Assembly (NCBI GenBank): GCA_963771545.1
Contig: CAVYTX010000005.1
Location: 124,001-188,000 of the forward strand
DNA: 64,000 nt
Origin: CAKZLS01 sp963771545
Lineage (GTDB): Bacteria > Pseudomonadota > Alphaproteobacteria > Rhodospirillales > Defluviicoccaceae
Direction of reading: 5' to 3'
Made by a program: the position numbers and the translations under genes. Under the pieces are notes generated by a model. It had not been told where the DNA came from. It saw only the letters and a program-made list of their open reading frames with translations, and did not search any database. Each line of letters starts with the position of its first letter. Position 1 is the stretch's first letter. This document shows, piece by piece, positions 1 through 8,589 of the stretch.

Positions 1-390
1 GGCGTGGTCCGCTACACTCATTATTCGTTCATGGTGTACGGATATGGGCGAATTCCCATCGTCAAGTGGCTGCGGTCTCAGGCTGAAGAGTCATTGCTCC
101 ACGCCCAGGAAGCGGGAGAGTTGGTAACCGCGCTGGGTGGACATCCGTCACTCGGCATCGGCAAGCTCTTGGAGAGCGAAAAGCACGACATCGGCGATAT
201 TCTCAGGGAGTCGCTCGACCACGAACGCGATGCCCTCGGGCTTTACAAGGATCTTCTGGATTTGGTCGAGAGTCTCGATGTAATGTTGGAAGAGTACGCA
301 CGGACCATGATCGCCGAAGAATCCAAGCACGCCAGCGAGGTGGACAAAATGCTCCGGCGGCCGGGTGATCTCGGACCGTTCGCCGCTTGA
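1..390 (+). CDS. Ferritin-like (bacterioferritin-type) protein, 5'-truncated
   Basis: The frame is open to the left edge, so the N-terminus is missing and the annotated ATG/GTG codons near the edge are probably internal. The visible 129 residues are nearly all helical and contain spaced Glu/His pairs (EESLLHAQEAGE, ESEKHDIGD, LDHERDAL, EESKHASEVD) of the kind that bind a di-iron centre in four-helix ferritin-like proteins. An opening YTHYSFMVYG segment resembles helix A of bacterioferritin relatives. Iron storage or a redox-stress role is inferred from the fold only. It is followed 33 bases later by fliL on the same strand. No haem-ligand methionine can be assigned because of the truncation. 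Confidence 0.7.
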   Translation, partial: GVVRYTHYSFMVYGYGRIPIVKWLRSQAEESLLHAQEAGELVTALGGHPSLGIGKLLESEKHDIGDILRESLDHERDALGLYKDLLDLVESLDVMLEEYARTMIAEESKHASEVDKMLRRPGDLGPFAA

Positions 391-423
391 GTTAGCGGAA
401 AGTAACCAGTCGGGAACGTAGCG

Positions 424-930
424 ATGCCCGGCGAACCGGCAGACCGAAACGTTGAAGCGGGAGAGACCGGGACCGATCCGGACAGCGCAGTTCCAAAATC
501 ACGGAAGAAGCCTTGGATCATCGCCCTGGCGTCGGTGGCAGTTCTTGTCATCGCCGGGGCCATCGGCGCGTCCGTTTTGCTGAGCGGACACGACGAACCT
601 GGGGTGGTGACCATCGATATCGGCGGCGCGACCGTCTACCACGAGTTTCCGGAAATCCTGACCCATCTGGCCGGAGGGGAAACCAGCTCCAATCACGTGA
701 AGTTGGAGATCGTCATCGAAGTTCCCGAAAGCCATGTCGGGGTGCTCCAGGACAAGGAACCGGCGATTCTCGATGCGGTCCAGTCGTATCTGCGCGGCAA
801 GACGCGCGAGGAACTCGCTGGCGAGGCGGGAGCCGAGAGGCTGCGCGGGGAATTGTTGGTCATAATCAATCAGCGAATCGCCCCGGCCGAAGCCAAGGAT
901 ATCCTGTTCAAAAGCTTTCTCATAGACTGA
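424..930 (+). CDS. fliL: Flagellar basal-body-associated protein FliL
   Basis: 168 residues. A hydrophilic cytoplasmic N-terminus of about 28 residues is followed by one transmembrane segment (about 31-53) and a periplasmic FliL domain. The C-terminal pattern (ILDAVQSYLRGKT, then EELAGEAGAERLRGEL, ending in a hydrophobic FKSFLID tail) is characteristic of the family. FliL sits beside the flagellar stator and affects torque and motor stability. No other flagellar gene lies in the window, so this copy could be an isolated paralogue, which alphaproteobacteria often have. The gene faces prfB tail to tail across about 30 bases. Confidence 0.75.
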   Translation: MPGEPADRNVEAGETGTDPDSAVPKSRKKPWIIALASVAVLVIAGAIGASVLLSGHDEPGVVTIDIGGATVYHEFPEILTHLAGGETSSNHVKLEIVIEVPESHVGVLQDKEPAILDAVQSYLRGKTREELAGEAGAERLRGELLVIINQRIAPAEAKDILFKSFLID

Positions 931-961
931 GACACCTTCGTTTCGCCGTGCCAAACTCTCT

Positions 962-2085
962 CTATTCGCCGTCCTTGACCCTCTGACCGGTGGCGCTCGC
1001 GGCCAAGGCGGCGGCGAGGAACGGGTCGAGATCGCCGTCGAGCACGGCCTGCGGATTCGAGGTTTCGATGCTGGTGCGGAGATCCTTCACCATCTGATAG
1101 GGGTGCAGCACATAGGAGCGGATCTGATGCCCCCAACCGATATCGCTTTTCGCCTCGTGTTCGGCGCGGGCCTCGGCTTCCCGTTTCTGTATCTCCTGCT
1201 CGTACAGCCTCGCGCGCAGCATCTGCATAGCCGCCGCCCGGTTCCTGTGCTGGGAGCGATCGTTCTGGCACTGAACGACAATTCCCGTCGGAAAATGGGT
1301 GATGCGCACGGCGCTGTCGGTCCTATTCACGTGCTGGCCGCCGGCGCCGGAGGCACGATAGGTATCGATGCGCAGATCGCCGTCCGCGACCTCGATATCG
1401 ATGGAATCGTCGATCACCGGGTACACGCCCACGGAGGCAAAGCTGGTATGGCGGCGAGCGCTTGAGTCGAAGGGCGAAATGCGGACCAGCCGATGGACGC
1501 CGCTTTCGGTTTTCATCCAGCCATAGGCGTCGGCCCCATTCATCCTGATGGTCGCGGACTTGATACCGGCTTCTTCGCCCGGACTCTCCTCGATCCACTC
1601 GATCTTGCAGCCATGCCGCTCGGCCCAGCGGGTATACATGCGGACCAACATTTCCGCCCAATCCTGGGCCTCGGTGCCGCCGGCGCCGGCATGGACCTCG
1701 AGAAAACAGTCGTTGCCGTCGGCCTCTCCGGACAACAGCGTCTGCAACTCCGCTTTTTGCGCGTCCTCGCCCATTCGCATGAGGGCGTCTTCCGAACTCC
1801 GCGACCACGTCGGCGTCGCCCTCGGCTTCGCCCAGCTCCAGCAAGGCGACGTTGTCGGCGAGATCGCGTTCGAGATCATCGATGCGGGCGATGCGCTCTT
1901 CCAGGCGGGTGCGCTCGCGCATCACTTTTTGCGCCTCGTCGGGATTGTCCCACAGGGAAGGGTCCTCGGCGCGGGCGTTCAGTTCCGCAAGCCGGAGCCG
2001 GGCGGCATCGTAGTCAAAGATGCCTCCTCAGCCGCGCCAGGCTTTCCCGGGTTTCCTGCAAGACAGTTTCGATTTCGGCACGCAT
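962..2085 (-). CDS. prfB: Peptide chain release factor 2, programmed frameshift plus a second, unexpected frame break
   Basis: RF2 releases polypeptides at UGA and UAA. The ATG at 2085 opens a 23-codon frame ending in CTT TGA at 2019-2014, the classic autoregulatory +1 frameshift site. After it the frame runs through a coiled N-terminal domain. Near 1791-1799 the frame changes again: an extra base (a T at 1795/1796 or a G at 1792/1793) must be dropped to enter the third segment. That segment holds the peptidyl-tRNA hydrolysis loop AGAGGTEAQDWA, the SGAGGQHVN core with GGQ, and the C-terminus ending VKDGE. Length and order otherwise match the family. RF2 is essential in most bacteria, so the second break is more likely a consensus error than a true loss, although a second locus elsewhere cannot be excluded. 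Confidence 0.88.
2013..2028 (-). promoter_or_regulatory. RF2 programmed +1 frameshift signal
   Basis: On the minus strand a Shine-Dalgarno-like AGGAGG (2028-2023) precedes CAT CTT TGA C, with the UGA at 2016-2014. This matches the known prfB element: an internal SD, a slippery CUU, then in-frame UGA followed by C. When RF2 is scarce the ribosome slips +1 and completes RF2. Confidence 0.9.
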
Positions 2086-2131
2086 GAGTAATCCCATTTG
2101 GTCGCCATAAATTCTCCGTGCCTTTTAGTCG

Positions 2132-2452
2132 CTACCGACCGGTCTGAAAACCCCGGTTGGATCGGACCTTGATCTCGGCTTCCATCCGAGTTTGAGCCTC
2201 GCTCTGGTAAACAAAGAGGAGATCCAGGTGTTCCAGAACGAAAAGCTGCCCTCGCGACAGGTTCATCAATGCCTCGAAGCCCGCCATGGCCGCGCCAATG
2301 TGGTGCGCCCTTCGATGGGAAGGCGGTAAACTGAACGGCGGAATATGGACGGCCCGACGTCCGCTCCGGCAAGTCTCGAGACGCCAAACGTAATCTAGAA
2401 GAAGGTCCTGGCTGGCGCCGCGGCGCAATTTTTCCTGTGTTAAATGAACCAT
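2132..2452 (-). pseudogene. 5' remnant resembling an alphaproteobacterial EAL-domain protein
   Basis: A 106-residue frame contains LLDYVWRLETCRSGRRAVH and then a HRRAHHIGAAMAGFEAL segment and GQLFVLEHLDLLFV. This resembles the N-terminal region of a longer cyclic-di-GMP-type (EAL) protein of alphaproteobacteria, recalled from memory and not searched. The frame ends 46 bases before the prfB start, leaving no room for an EAL domain. I therefore read it as a truncated remnant. It could instead be a short free-standing protein. Nothing else of note is seen between 2086 and 2547. Confidence 0.4.
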
Positions 2453-2547
2453 GATCGACGCTACCGGCCGTCGCCCAACTCTGCACTTTGGAACCGCGAT
2501 AAGTATAGAGACGAATCTTTAAAACCATCCTTAAATCGAAATCGAAC

Positions 2548-3462
2548 TCAGATGTGTCCGGCCAAGATTGCCGCCAGGATGAGAAATCCAAATTCCCTGT
2601 TGGATTTGAACTTCACCAGGCAATCGCTCGGATTGCCGATGTTGACTTTCGCGACCTGCCACGCGAGATGCGCGCCGGAGACCACGAGCAGAGCAAAAAA
2701 CGGCCAGGCCAGTCCCGCGAAGTATCCGCTCGCGGCAAGCCCGATCATCGTCACCGCGTAGAAAACCGCAAGCCATGGCCGGGTGGCTTCACCCAAGCGC
2801 AACGCCGTCGATTTAACGCCGATCAGGAGATCATCCTGCTTATCCTGATGCGCGTAAATCGTGTCATATCCCAAAGTCCAGAAGATGCCCGCCGCGTAAA
2901 GCAACAGCGCCGGCAGGCCGAGGTCGTCGCGCACGGCGGCCCATCCCAGAAGCGCTCCCCAATTGAAAGCGAGTCCGAGCACAACCTGCGGCCAGTAGGT
3001 TATCCGTTTCATAAAGGGATAGATCGCCACGAGAAGTAGGGACGAAGCGCCGAGAACAGTGGCAAAGGAATTTAGTTGCAGGAGAACAGCAAGGCCGATC
3101 AGACTTTGCAGAACCAAGAAAACGATGGCCTTTTTAACTGTTACCTGTCCACCCGGTATGGGACGATCGGCCGTCCGTTGCACCTTTTTGTCATAGTCCC
3201 GGTCGGCAATATCATTCAGGGTACACCCCGCGCCGCGCATTGTTACGGCGCCCACCGCGAATAGGATGAGCAACCATGGATCGGGCCACGGCGGGGAAGC
3301 AAGCGCGATGCTCCACCAGCATGGCAGCAACAACAGCCACGTTCCGATGGGTCGATCGATTCGCGCGAGCCGCAGGTATGGTTTGACAACCTTGGGGGTA
3401 AACCGGTCATACCAGCTCGACTCCGGTATGTCGCTCGCCGTTGATTTCAAATGATCGATCAT
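2548..3462 (-). CDS. ubiA: 4-hydroxybenzoate polyprenyltransferase
   Basis: Membrane enzyme that attaches the polyprenyl tail to 4-hydroxybenzoate in ubiquinone synthesis. The prenyl-diphosphate/Mg motif NDIADRDYDKK is at about residues 83-93, and a second Asp-rich segment (YDTIYAHQDKQDD) follows in the expected place. About seven to nine hydrophobic segments are seen. The ATG at 3462 (MIDHLKS) is chosen over a GTG at 3543 because the extra 27 residues are unlike the family and would bring the start within 3 bases of the divergent rsmE start. Flanked by the EAL-like remnant downstream and rsmE divergently upstream. Confidence 0.9.
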   Translation of the reverse strand: MIDHLKSTASDIPESSWYDRFTPKVVKPYLRLARIDRPIGTWLLLLPCWWSIALASPPWPDPWLLILFAVGAVTMRGAGCTLNDIADRDYDKKVQRTADRPIPGGQVTVKKAIVFLVLQSLIGLAVLLQLNSFATVLGASSLLLVAIYPFMKRITYWPQVVLGLAFNWGALLGWAAVRDDLGLPALLLYAAGIFWTLGYDTIYAHQDKQDDLLIGVKSTALRLGEATRPWLAVFYAVTMIGLAASGYFAGLAWPFFALLVVSGAHLAWQVAKVNIGNPSDCLVKFKSNREFGFLILAAILAGHI

Positions 3463-3546
3463 GAAGAGAACTATTAGTGCACTTTCGTCGGACGTGGCAA
3501 ACAGCCGTAACGATTTCTCTGTCGAACGTGGCGAGACACGCACCGA

Positions 3547-4338
3547 ATGCTGAAGTCCAAAACCAAAATCCGGTTGTTCGTCGAAAGCCCCCTAAAACCG
3601 GGCTTAGATCTCACCCTTGACGAGGCCCAAGCTCACTATCTGGCCCATGTCATGCGCGTTCGGAGCGGTGATAGCCTGTCGCTGTTCAACGGCCGCCACG
3701 GCGAGTGGATGTCCCACGTCGCCAGGATCGGCAAAAACATATGCTCGGTTTTCGTGGAACGCCAGACACGAAAGCAGCAACCGGAACAAGGGCCTTGGCT
3801 GGCTTTCGCGCCCATCAAGAAGACCGCCGTCGATTTCATCGCCGAGAAGGCAACCGAACTGGGGTCTTCGCGGTTATGTCCAGTCTTCACGTCCCGGACC
3901 GCCGTAACCCGCATCAATGTCCGCCGCTTGCGCGCCAACGCCATCGAAGCCGCCGAACAATCGGAACGGTTGACCGTTCCGGACGTCATGGATCCGGTAC
4001 CGTTCGAGGACTTTATCTCTCGATGGCCATCCGAAAGAGCGCTTTTCATCCTGCATGGAAGAGGCCAAGGCCAGCCGGTTTTCGAGCATTTCGCGGCGAT
4101 CCGGTCCGTGTCAACGAGACGGCAATCGTGTCCTCCCGGGTTTTTGATTGGTCCGGAAGGGGGTTTCAGTCCGTCCGAACTTGACCTTGCCGGCAATCTC
4201 CCCTTTGTATCGGTCATAGAGATGGGGCCGCGCGTCTTGCGTTGCGAGACGGCGGCAATGGCGGTTTTGGCGTGTTGGCAAGCCATCGCGGGTGATTGGC
4301 GGGAGCGGCCCGGACCGCAAGACTCCAGTATTAGGTGA
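3547..4338 (+). CDS. rsmE: 16S rRNA (uracil-1498-N3)-methyltransferase
   Basis: 263 residues, normal for RsmE, which methylates U1498 of 16S rRNA. An N-terminal PUA-like part is followed by a SPOUT domain with the SAM-binding knot: FLIGPEGGFSPSEL at about residues 199-212 and then MGPRVLRCETAAMAVL. Divergent from ubiA. Its stop overlaps the GTG start of the glutamate-cysteine ligase gene (GTGA), which suggests translational coupling. Confidence 0.9.
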   Translation: MLKSKTKIRLFVESPLKPGLDLTLDEAQAHYLAHVMRVRSGDSLSLFNGRHGEWMSHVARIGKNICSVFVERQTRKQQPEQGPWLAFAPIKKTAVDFIAEKATELGSSRLCPVFTSRTAVTRINVRRLRANAIEAAEQSERLTVPDVMDPVPFEDFISRWPSERALFILHGRGQGQPVFEHFAAIRSVSTRRQSCPPGFLIGPEGGFSPSELDLAGNLPFVSVIEMGPRVLRCETAAMAVLACWQAIAGDWRERPGPQDSSIR

Positions 4339-5702
4339 CCGACATGCAACCTCACGCACCGGACCGCGCTACGGACAAACGGACGCTGGCGCAGTATCTC
4401 GAAGCCGGATGCAAACCGGTGGACCAATGGCGCATCGGCACCGAGCACGAAAAATTTGCTTACCGGCTGGATGACAACCGTCCGCTGGAGTACGAGGGGC
4501 GGCAGAGTATTCGGAGCATCCTCGAAGCGCTCCCCCGGTTTGGCTGGGAGTTGGTCCTCGAGGAGGGAAAACCCATCGCCCTGATCGACGGCAAAGGGTG
4601 TTCCATAACCTTGGAACCTGGAGGCCAAGTGGAGTTGTCCGGCGCGCCGCTCCGTGACATCCATCAAACCTGTGGCGAGATTGATCGCCACCTTCAACAG
4701 GTAAAGGCGATTGCCGCCGATCTGGGCATTGGCTTCCTGGGGGTCGGCTATCAGCCCAAATGGCCGATTTTGGAGACGCCGTGGATGCCGAAAGGCCGCT
4801 ACAGGATCATGCGGGAGTACATGCCCAAGAAAGGCAAGATGGGCCTGGACATGATGCTGGGCACATGCACCGTTCAGGTAAACCTTGATTTCGATACCGA
4901 ACAAACAATGACCCGGATGTTCCGCATCGGACTCGCGCTCCAGCCCGTTGCCACCGCCCTTTTCGCGAACTCTCCTTTCAAGCAGGGCAAGCCGTCCGGA
5001 TTTTTAAGCTATCGCAGCCACATATGGAGCGACACCGATTCCGACCGCTGCGGCATGCTTGATTTCGTGTTCGAGCAAGGCTTCGGGTTCGAACGGTATG
5101 TGGACTACATGCTCGATGTTCCCATGTACTTCGTCTACCGGAACGGCCGATACATCGACGTCGCGGGGCAATCGTTCCGGGACTTCATGAACGGCCGTCT
5201 TCCGGGGTTTCCCGGAGAGTACCCGACCATTGACGATTGGGCGGATCACCTCACCACCGCGTTTCCGGAGGTCCGCCTCAAGCGGTTCCTCGAGATGCGC
5301 GGCGCCGACGGCGGACCCTGGAACCGGCTCTGCGCGCTCCCGGCCTTTTGGGTGGGGTTGCTCTATGACACGACCGCCCGGGACACCGCGTGGGACCTGG
5401 TGAAGGACTGGACGTCCGAAGAACGCGAAACGCTGCGCGATCAGGTGCCCCGGTTGGGCCTGAAGGCTTCGTTCAGACGCGGCACGGTCCGGGATATCGC
5501 GTTGGCCGTCTTGAATATCTCGCGTGAAGGTCTCCGCAAGCGCGCCATGGAAGACGGGGTCGGGCTGGATGAGACAAAATTCATTAGCCCCCTTTTCCGG
5601 ATCGCCGAATCGAATTTCACGGCGGCGGAAGAACTTTTGACCGCATACGCGGGCCGCTGGGGCGGCGAGATCGATCCAATCTTCAGAGAATATGCTTACT
5701 GA
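4335..5702 (+). CDS. gshA: Glutamate-cysteine ligase (plant/proteobacterial type)
   Basis: First step of glutathione synthesis, joining glutamate and cysteine with ATP. 455 residues is typical of this class. Early conserved text (WRIGTEHEKFAYR, then GCSITLEPGGQVELSG) supplies the glutamate and metal-binding residues of the GCS2-like fold; FLGVGYQPKW and TCTVQVNLDF follow in order. The GTG at 4335 overlaps the rsmE stop; an ATG three codons later is an alternative start. Convergent with tldD after 10 bases. Confidence 0.9.
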   Translation: MTDMQPHAPDRATDKRTLAQYLEAGCKPVDQWRIGTEHEKFAYRLDDNRPLEYEGRQSIRSILEALPRFGWELVLEEGKPIALIDGKGCSITLEPGGQVELSGAPLRDIHQTCGEIDRHLQQVKAIAADLGIGFLGVGYQPKWPILETPWMPKGRYRIMREYMPKKGKMGLDMMLGTCTVQVNLDFDTEQTMTRMFRIGLALQPVATALFANSPFKQGKPSGFLSYRSHIWSDTDSDRCGMLDFVFEQGFGFERYVDYMLDVPMYFVYRNGRYIDVAGQSFRDFMNGRLPGFPGEYPTIDDWADHLTTAFPEVRLKRFLEMRGADGGPWNRLCALPAFWVGLLYDTTARDTAWDLVKDWTSEERETLRDQVPRLGLKASFRRGTVRDIALAVLNISREGLRKRAMEDGVGLDETKFISPLFRIAESNFTAAEELLTAYAGRWGGEIDPIFREYAY

Positions 5703-5712
5703 TTGACCGCTG

Positions 5713-7146
5713 TCAGAGCGCGGTCCCACCCACCGTAAGCTTGTCGATCTTAAGCGTCGGCTGCCCGACACCCACCGGAACACTCTGGCCATCCTTGCCG
5801 CACGTGCCGATGCCATGATCGAGTTCCAGGTCGTTTCCGACCATGGACACCTGTGTCAAAACGTCCGGACCATTACCGATAAGCGTCGCGCCCTTGACCG
5901 GCGCGCCAATCTTTCCATCCTCTATCTTATATGCTTCCGTGCAGGAAAAGACGAACTTCCCCGACGTGATATCTACCTGTCCGCCGCCGAAGGCGACCGC
6001 GTACAAACCGTTCTTGACCGAAGCCAGGATCTCCCGTGGGTCGCGATCCCCGGCGACCATGAATGTGTTGGTCATCCGCGGCAACGGACAGTGGGCAAAG
6101 CTCTCGCGGCGTCCATTGCCCGTCGAGCGCGCCCCCATCAGCCGGGCGTTCATCCGATCCTGAATGAACCCAAACAAGATACCATCTTCGATCAGCACGG
6201 TGCGTTCCGTCGGCGTGCCTTCGTCGTCGATCGTGAGAGACCCGCGCCGGTCGGTCAGCGTCCCGTCGTCCACCACGGTCACGCCCGGCGACGCGATGCG
6301 TTGCCCCATCAAGCCCGCGAACGCCGATGTGCGTTTGCGGTTGAAATCGCCCTCCAGACCATGGCCGATGGCCTCGTGCAGCAGGATTCCCGGCCAACCG
6401 GGCCCGAGGACCACGGTCATCTCGCCCGCCGGAGCGGGAACGGAGTCCAGATTGACAATCGCCTGGCGGAGCGCCTCGTCGACGGCGTACCCCCACAACT
6501 CCGGGGTCAGATAACGGTCGTAGGCGACCCGTCCGCCCGAACCGAAGCTTCCCGTTTCCATTCGGCCGTCTTTCTCCACGACGACCGAAACGTTCAGCCG
6601 CACCAGGGGCCGTATATCCGCGTACGCGGCGCCGTTCTGTCTTAGAATGCTGACGGCCTGCCACTGTCCGGCAAGAGAAACCATGACCTGTTTGACCCTG
6701 GGGTCTTTTCCGCGGGCGTAGGAGTCGATTTCGGCCAGCAGATCGACCTTACGGTCGAATGGCGTCGCGGCGAGGGGATTGTCGTCCGTGTACATGGCGC
6801 GGTTAGTGTTGGGCGGGGCTGCGTCAACACTACCGGAGTACCCAGCTCTGACCGCACTCACGGAGTCGACCGCCCGGCGCAAGGCCTCGGGGCTCAATTC
6901 GGAGGCGTGAGCGAGACCAACGGCTTCACCGAATACAGCTCGAAGCCCAAAGCCCTGGGAGGTATTGCGGCTGGCGCTTTTCAAATTCCCGTCATCGAAG
7001 GCGACGCTTTCAAATTGGACATTCTCGAAGAACAGCTCTCCGTCGTCCGCCCCGGCCAGAGCATTTTCCAATACGACTTCCGCCTCGGTTCGGGACAGGT
7101 CCGAACGCGCAAAAAACAACTCATCGGTCTCCAGACTTACGCTCAC
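5713..7146 (-). CDS. tldD: Metalloprotease TldD
   Basis: 477 residues. The zinc motif HEAIGH is at residues 257-262, followed by GLEGDFNRK, and a later Cys-containing strand (SGKFVFSCTEAYKIEDG) provides the third ligand region known in TldD. TldD forms a heterodimeric cytosolic protease with TldE/PmbA, acting on unfolded or ribosomally made modified peptides. The partner gene pmbA is present in this window at 13.1 kb. About 190 bases without a gene separate its start from metZ; no recognisable riboswitch or terminator is seen there. Confidence 0.93.
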   Translation of the reverse strand: MSVSLETDELFFARSDLSRTEAEVVLENALAGADDGELFFENVQFESVAFDDGNLKSASRNTSQGFGLRAVFGEAVGLAHASELSPEALRRAVDSVSAVRAGYSGSVDAAPPNTNRAMYTDDNPLAATPFDRKVDLLAEIDSYARGKDPRVKQVMVSLAGQWQAVSILRQNGAAYADIRPLVRLNVSVVVEKDGRMETGSFGSGGRVAYDRYLTPELWGYAVDEALRQAIVNLDSVPAPAGEMTVVLGPGWPGILLHEAIGHGLEGDFNRKRTSAFAGLMGQRIASPGVTVVDDGTLTDRRGSLTIDDEGTPTERTVLIEDGILFGFIQDRMNARLMGARSTGNGRRESFAHCPLPRMTNTFMVAGDRDPREILASVKNGLYAVAFGGGQVDITSGKFVFSCTEAYKIEDGKIGAPVKGATLIGNGPDVLTQVSMVGNDLELDHGIGTCGKDGQSVPVGVGQPTLKIDKLTVGGTAL

Positions 7147-7337
7147 GCCATCGCCCTTCTCTATTCATCACGACCTCTCGTAGGGTTTCTTCGCCCTCGA
7201 ACGGTCTTACCGTTGACTGATATAGGACCGACCTACCCACAAGTCGAACGGAACCATCGCATCAAGCGGTATTGGCTGGATCGCGTCCATCTCCTGTGGC
7301 AATTTGCCGTCAAAATCATTAGAAGAGCCGAGCTTCT

Positions 7338-8573
7338 GTGACACACGCAGGTAATAACGGCAGCGAGTTCCCCATGGACGGCACCTCCGACACGCGGAAA
7401 AAGTGGCGACAGGCGACACGTTTGGTGCGGGGCGGCACCTCCCGCTCCCGTTTCGACGAAACCAGCGAAGCCTTGTTCATGACATCCGGTTATGTCTACG
7501 CCTCGGCGGAAGAAGCCGAACGAGCGTTCAAGGGCGAGCACAAACGTTTCGTGTATTCTCGCTACGCCAATCCAACGGTGCAAATGTTCGAGGACCGGCT
7601 GGCGATGATCGAGGGAAGCACGCACTGCAAAGCCACGGCCAGCGGGATGGCGGCCGTATTTGGCTCGCTCCTCTGTCAACTCAGGGCGGATGACCGGGTC
7701 GTCGCATCGCGGGCTTTGTTCGGGTCCTGCCAGTACATTATCGCGGAGATCCTGCCCGCGTGGGGGATGGAAATCCAGTTCGTCGATGGAACCGATCTCG
7801 ATCAGTGGCGGGACGCGCTCCGCAAACCCACTCGGTGTGTTTTTATGGAAACGCCGTCCAATCCCATGCTGGAGATCGTGGATCTGGAAGCCGTGTGCGC
7901 GCTCGCTAAGGCCGCAGGCAGCCGGGTTGTCGTCGACAATGTGTTCGCGACGCCGCTCCTTCAAAAACCCCTCAAATTCGGCGCGGATATTGTCGTCTAC
8001 TCGGCGACCAAACATATCGACGGCCAAGGACGCGGCCTCGGTGGCGCGATCCTCACCAACGACACCGACTACGTCAACAACCAGCTCGTTCCGTTCTTGC
8101 GCAACACCGGACCCGCCATGAGTCCGTTCAATGCTTGGCTTCTCCTTAAGGGGCTGGAGACATTAGAGTTGAGGGTCACGCGTCACTGCGAAAACGCTCT
8201 CGCCGTCGCCACCCATCTAAGCGAACATGATGGTCTTCGCATCCTGTATCCGGGCTTGTCCAACCATCCGCAGCATGACCTCGCCATGCGGCAAATGGAA
8301 CGCGGCTCGACCGTTGTTTCCATTGAACTGCCCGGAGGACGCGACCAGGCATTCCGATTCCTCAACACGCTGCGGCTCATCGACATATCCAACAACCTCG
8401 GCGACGCCAAGAGTATGGCGACCCATCCGGCGACAACCACTCATCAGCGCTTGAGCGCCGAGCACCGCGCCGAGCTCGGAATCAGCGACGGCATCGTCCG
8501 AATTTCCGTCGGTCTCGAAGATCCGGAGGACATCAAGGAAGACCTGGAAAACGCTCTCTCCGCGGCGATTTGA
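7338..8573 (+). CDS. metZ: O-succinylhomoserine sulfhydrylase
   Basis: PLP enzyme of the cystathionine gamma-synthase family that makes homocysteine from O-succinylhomoserine and sulfide in methionine synthesis. The SRYANPTV substrate/PLP segment, VVDNVFATPLLQKPL, and the Schiff-base lysine in YSATKHIDGQGR (K225 from this start) are all present. The GTG at 7338 gives 411 residues; an ATG at 7374 gives 399 and is an equally plausible start. Cystathionine-lyase relatives share the fold, but the NTGPAMSPFNAW and GQGRGLGG texts fit MetZ best. Convergent with fprA. Confidence 0.87.
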   Translation: MTHAGNNGSEFPMDGTSDTRKKWRQATRLVRGGTSRSRFDETSEALFMTSGYVYASAEEAERAFKGEHKRFVYSRYANPTVQMFEDRLAMIEGSTHCKATASGMAAVFGSLLCQLRADDRVVASRALFGSCQYIIAEILPAWGMEIQFVDGTDLDQWRDALRKPTRCVFMETPSNPMLEIVDLEAVCALAKAAGSRVVVDNVFATPLLQKPLKFGADIVVYSATKHIDGQGRGLGGAILTNDTDYVNNQLVPFLRNTGPAMSPFNAWLLLKGLETLELRVTRHCENALAVATHLSEHDGLRILYPGLSNHPQHDLAMRQMERGSTVVSIELPGGRDQAFRFLNTLRLIDISNNLGDAKSMATHPATTTHQRLSAEHRAELGISDGIVRISVGLEDPEDIKEDLENALSAAI

Positions 8574-8589
8574 GAGGGAGCCGACGGTT

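Noticed and set aside
1323..1925. A separate protein in the prfB middle frame
   Set aside because: Only its N-terminal part matches RF2; the rest is out-of-frame arginine-rich translation of the gene.
2444..2761. Plus-strand frame over the ubiA 3' end
   Set aside because: Antisense to a well-supported ubiA and without any recognisable domain.
7147..7337. Possible SAM-responsive riboswitch upstream of metZ
   Set aside because: SAM-II elements occur before met genes in alphaproteobacteria, but I could not find the expected conserved loop text or pseudoknot pairing here.
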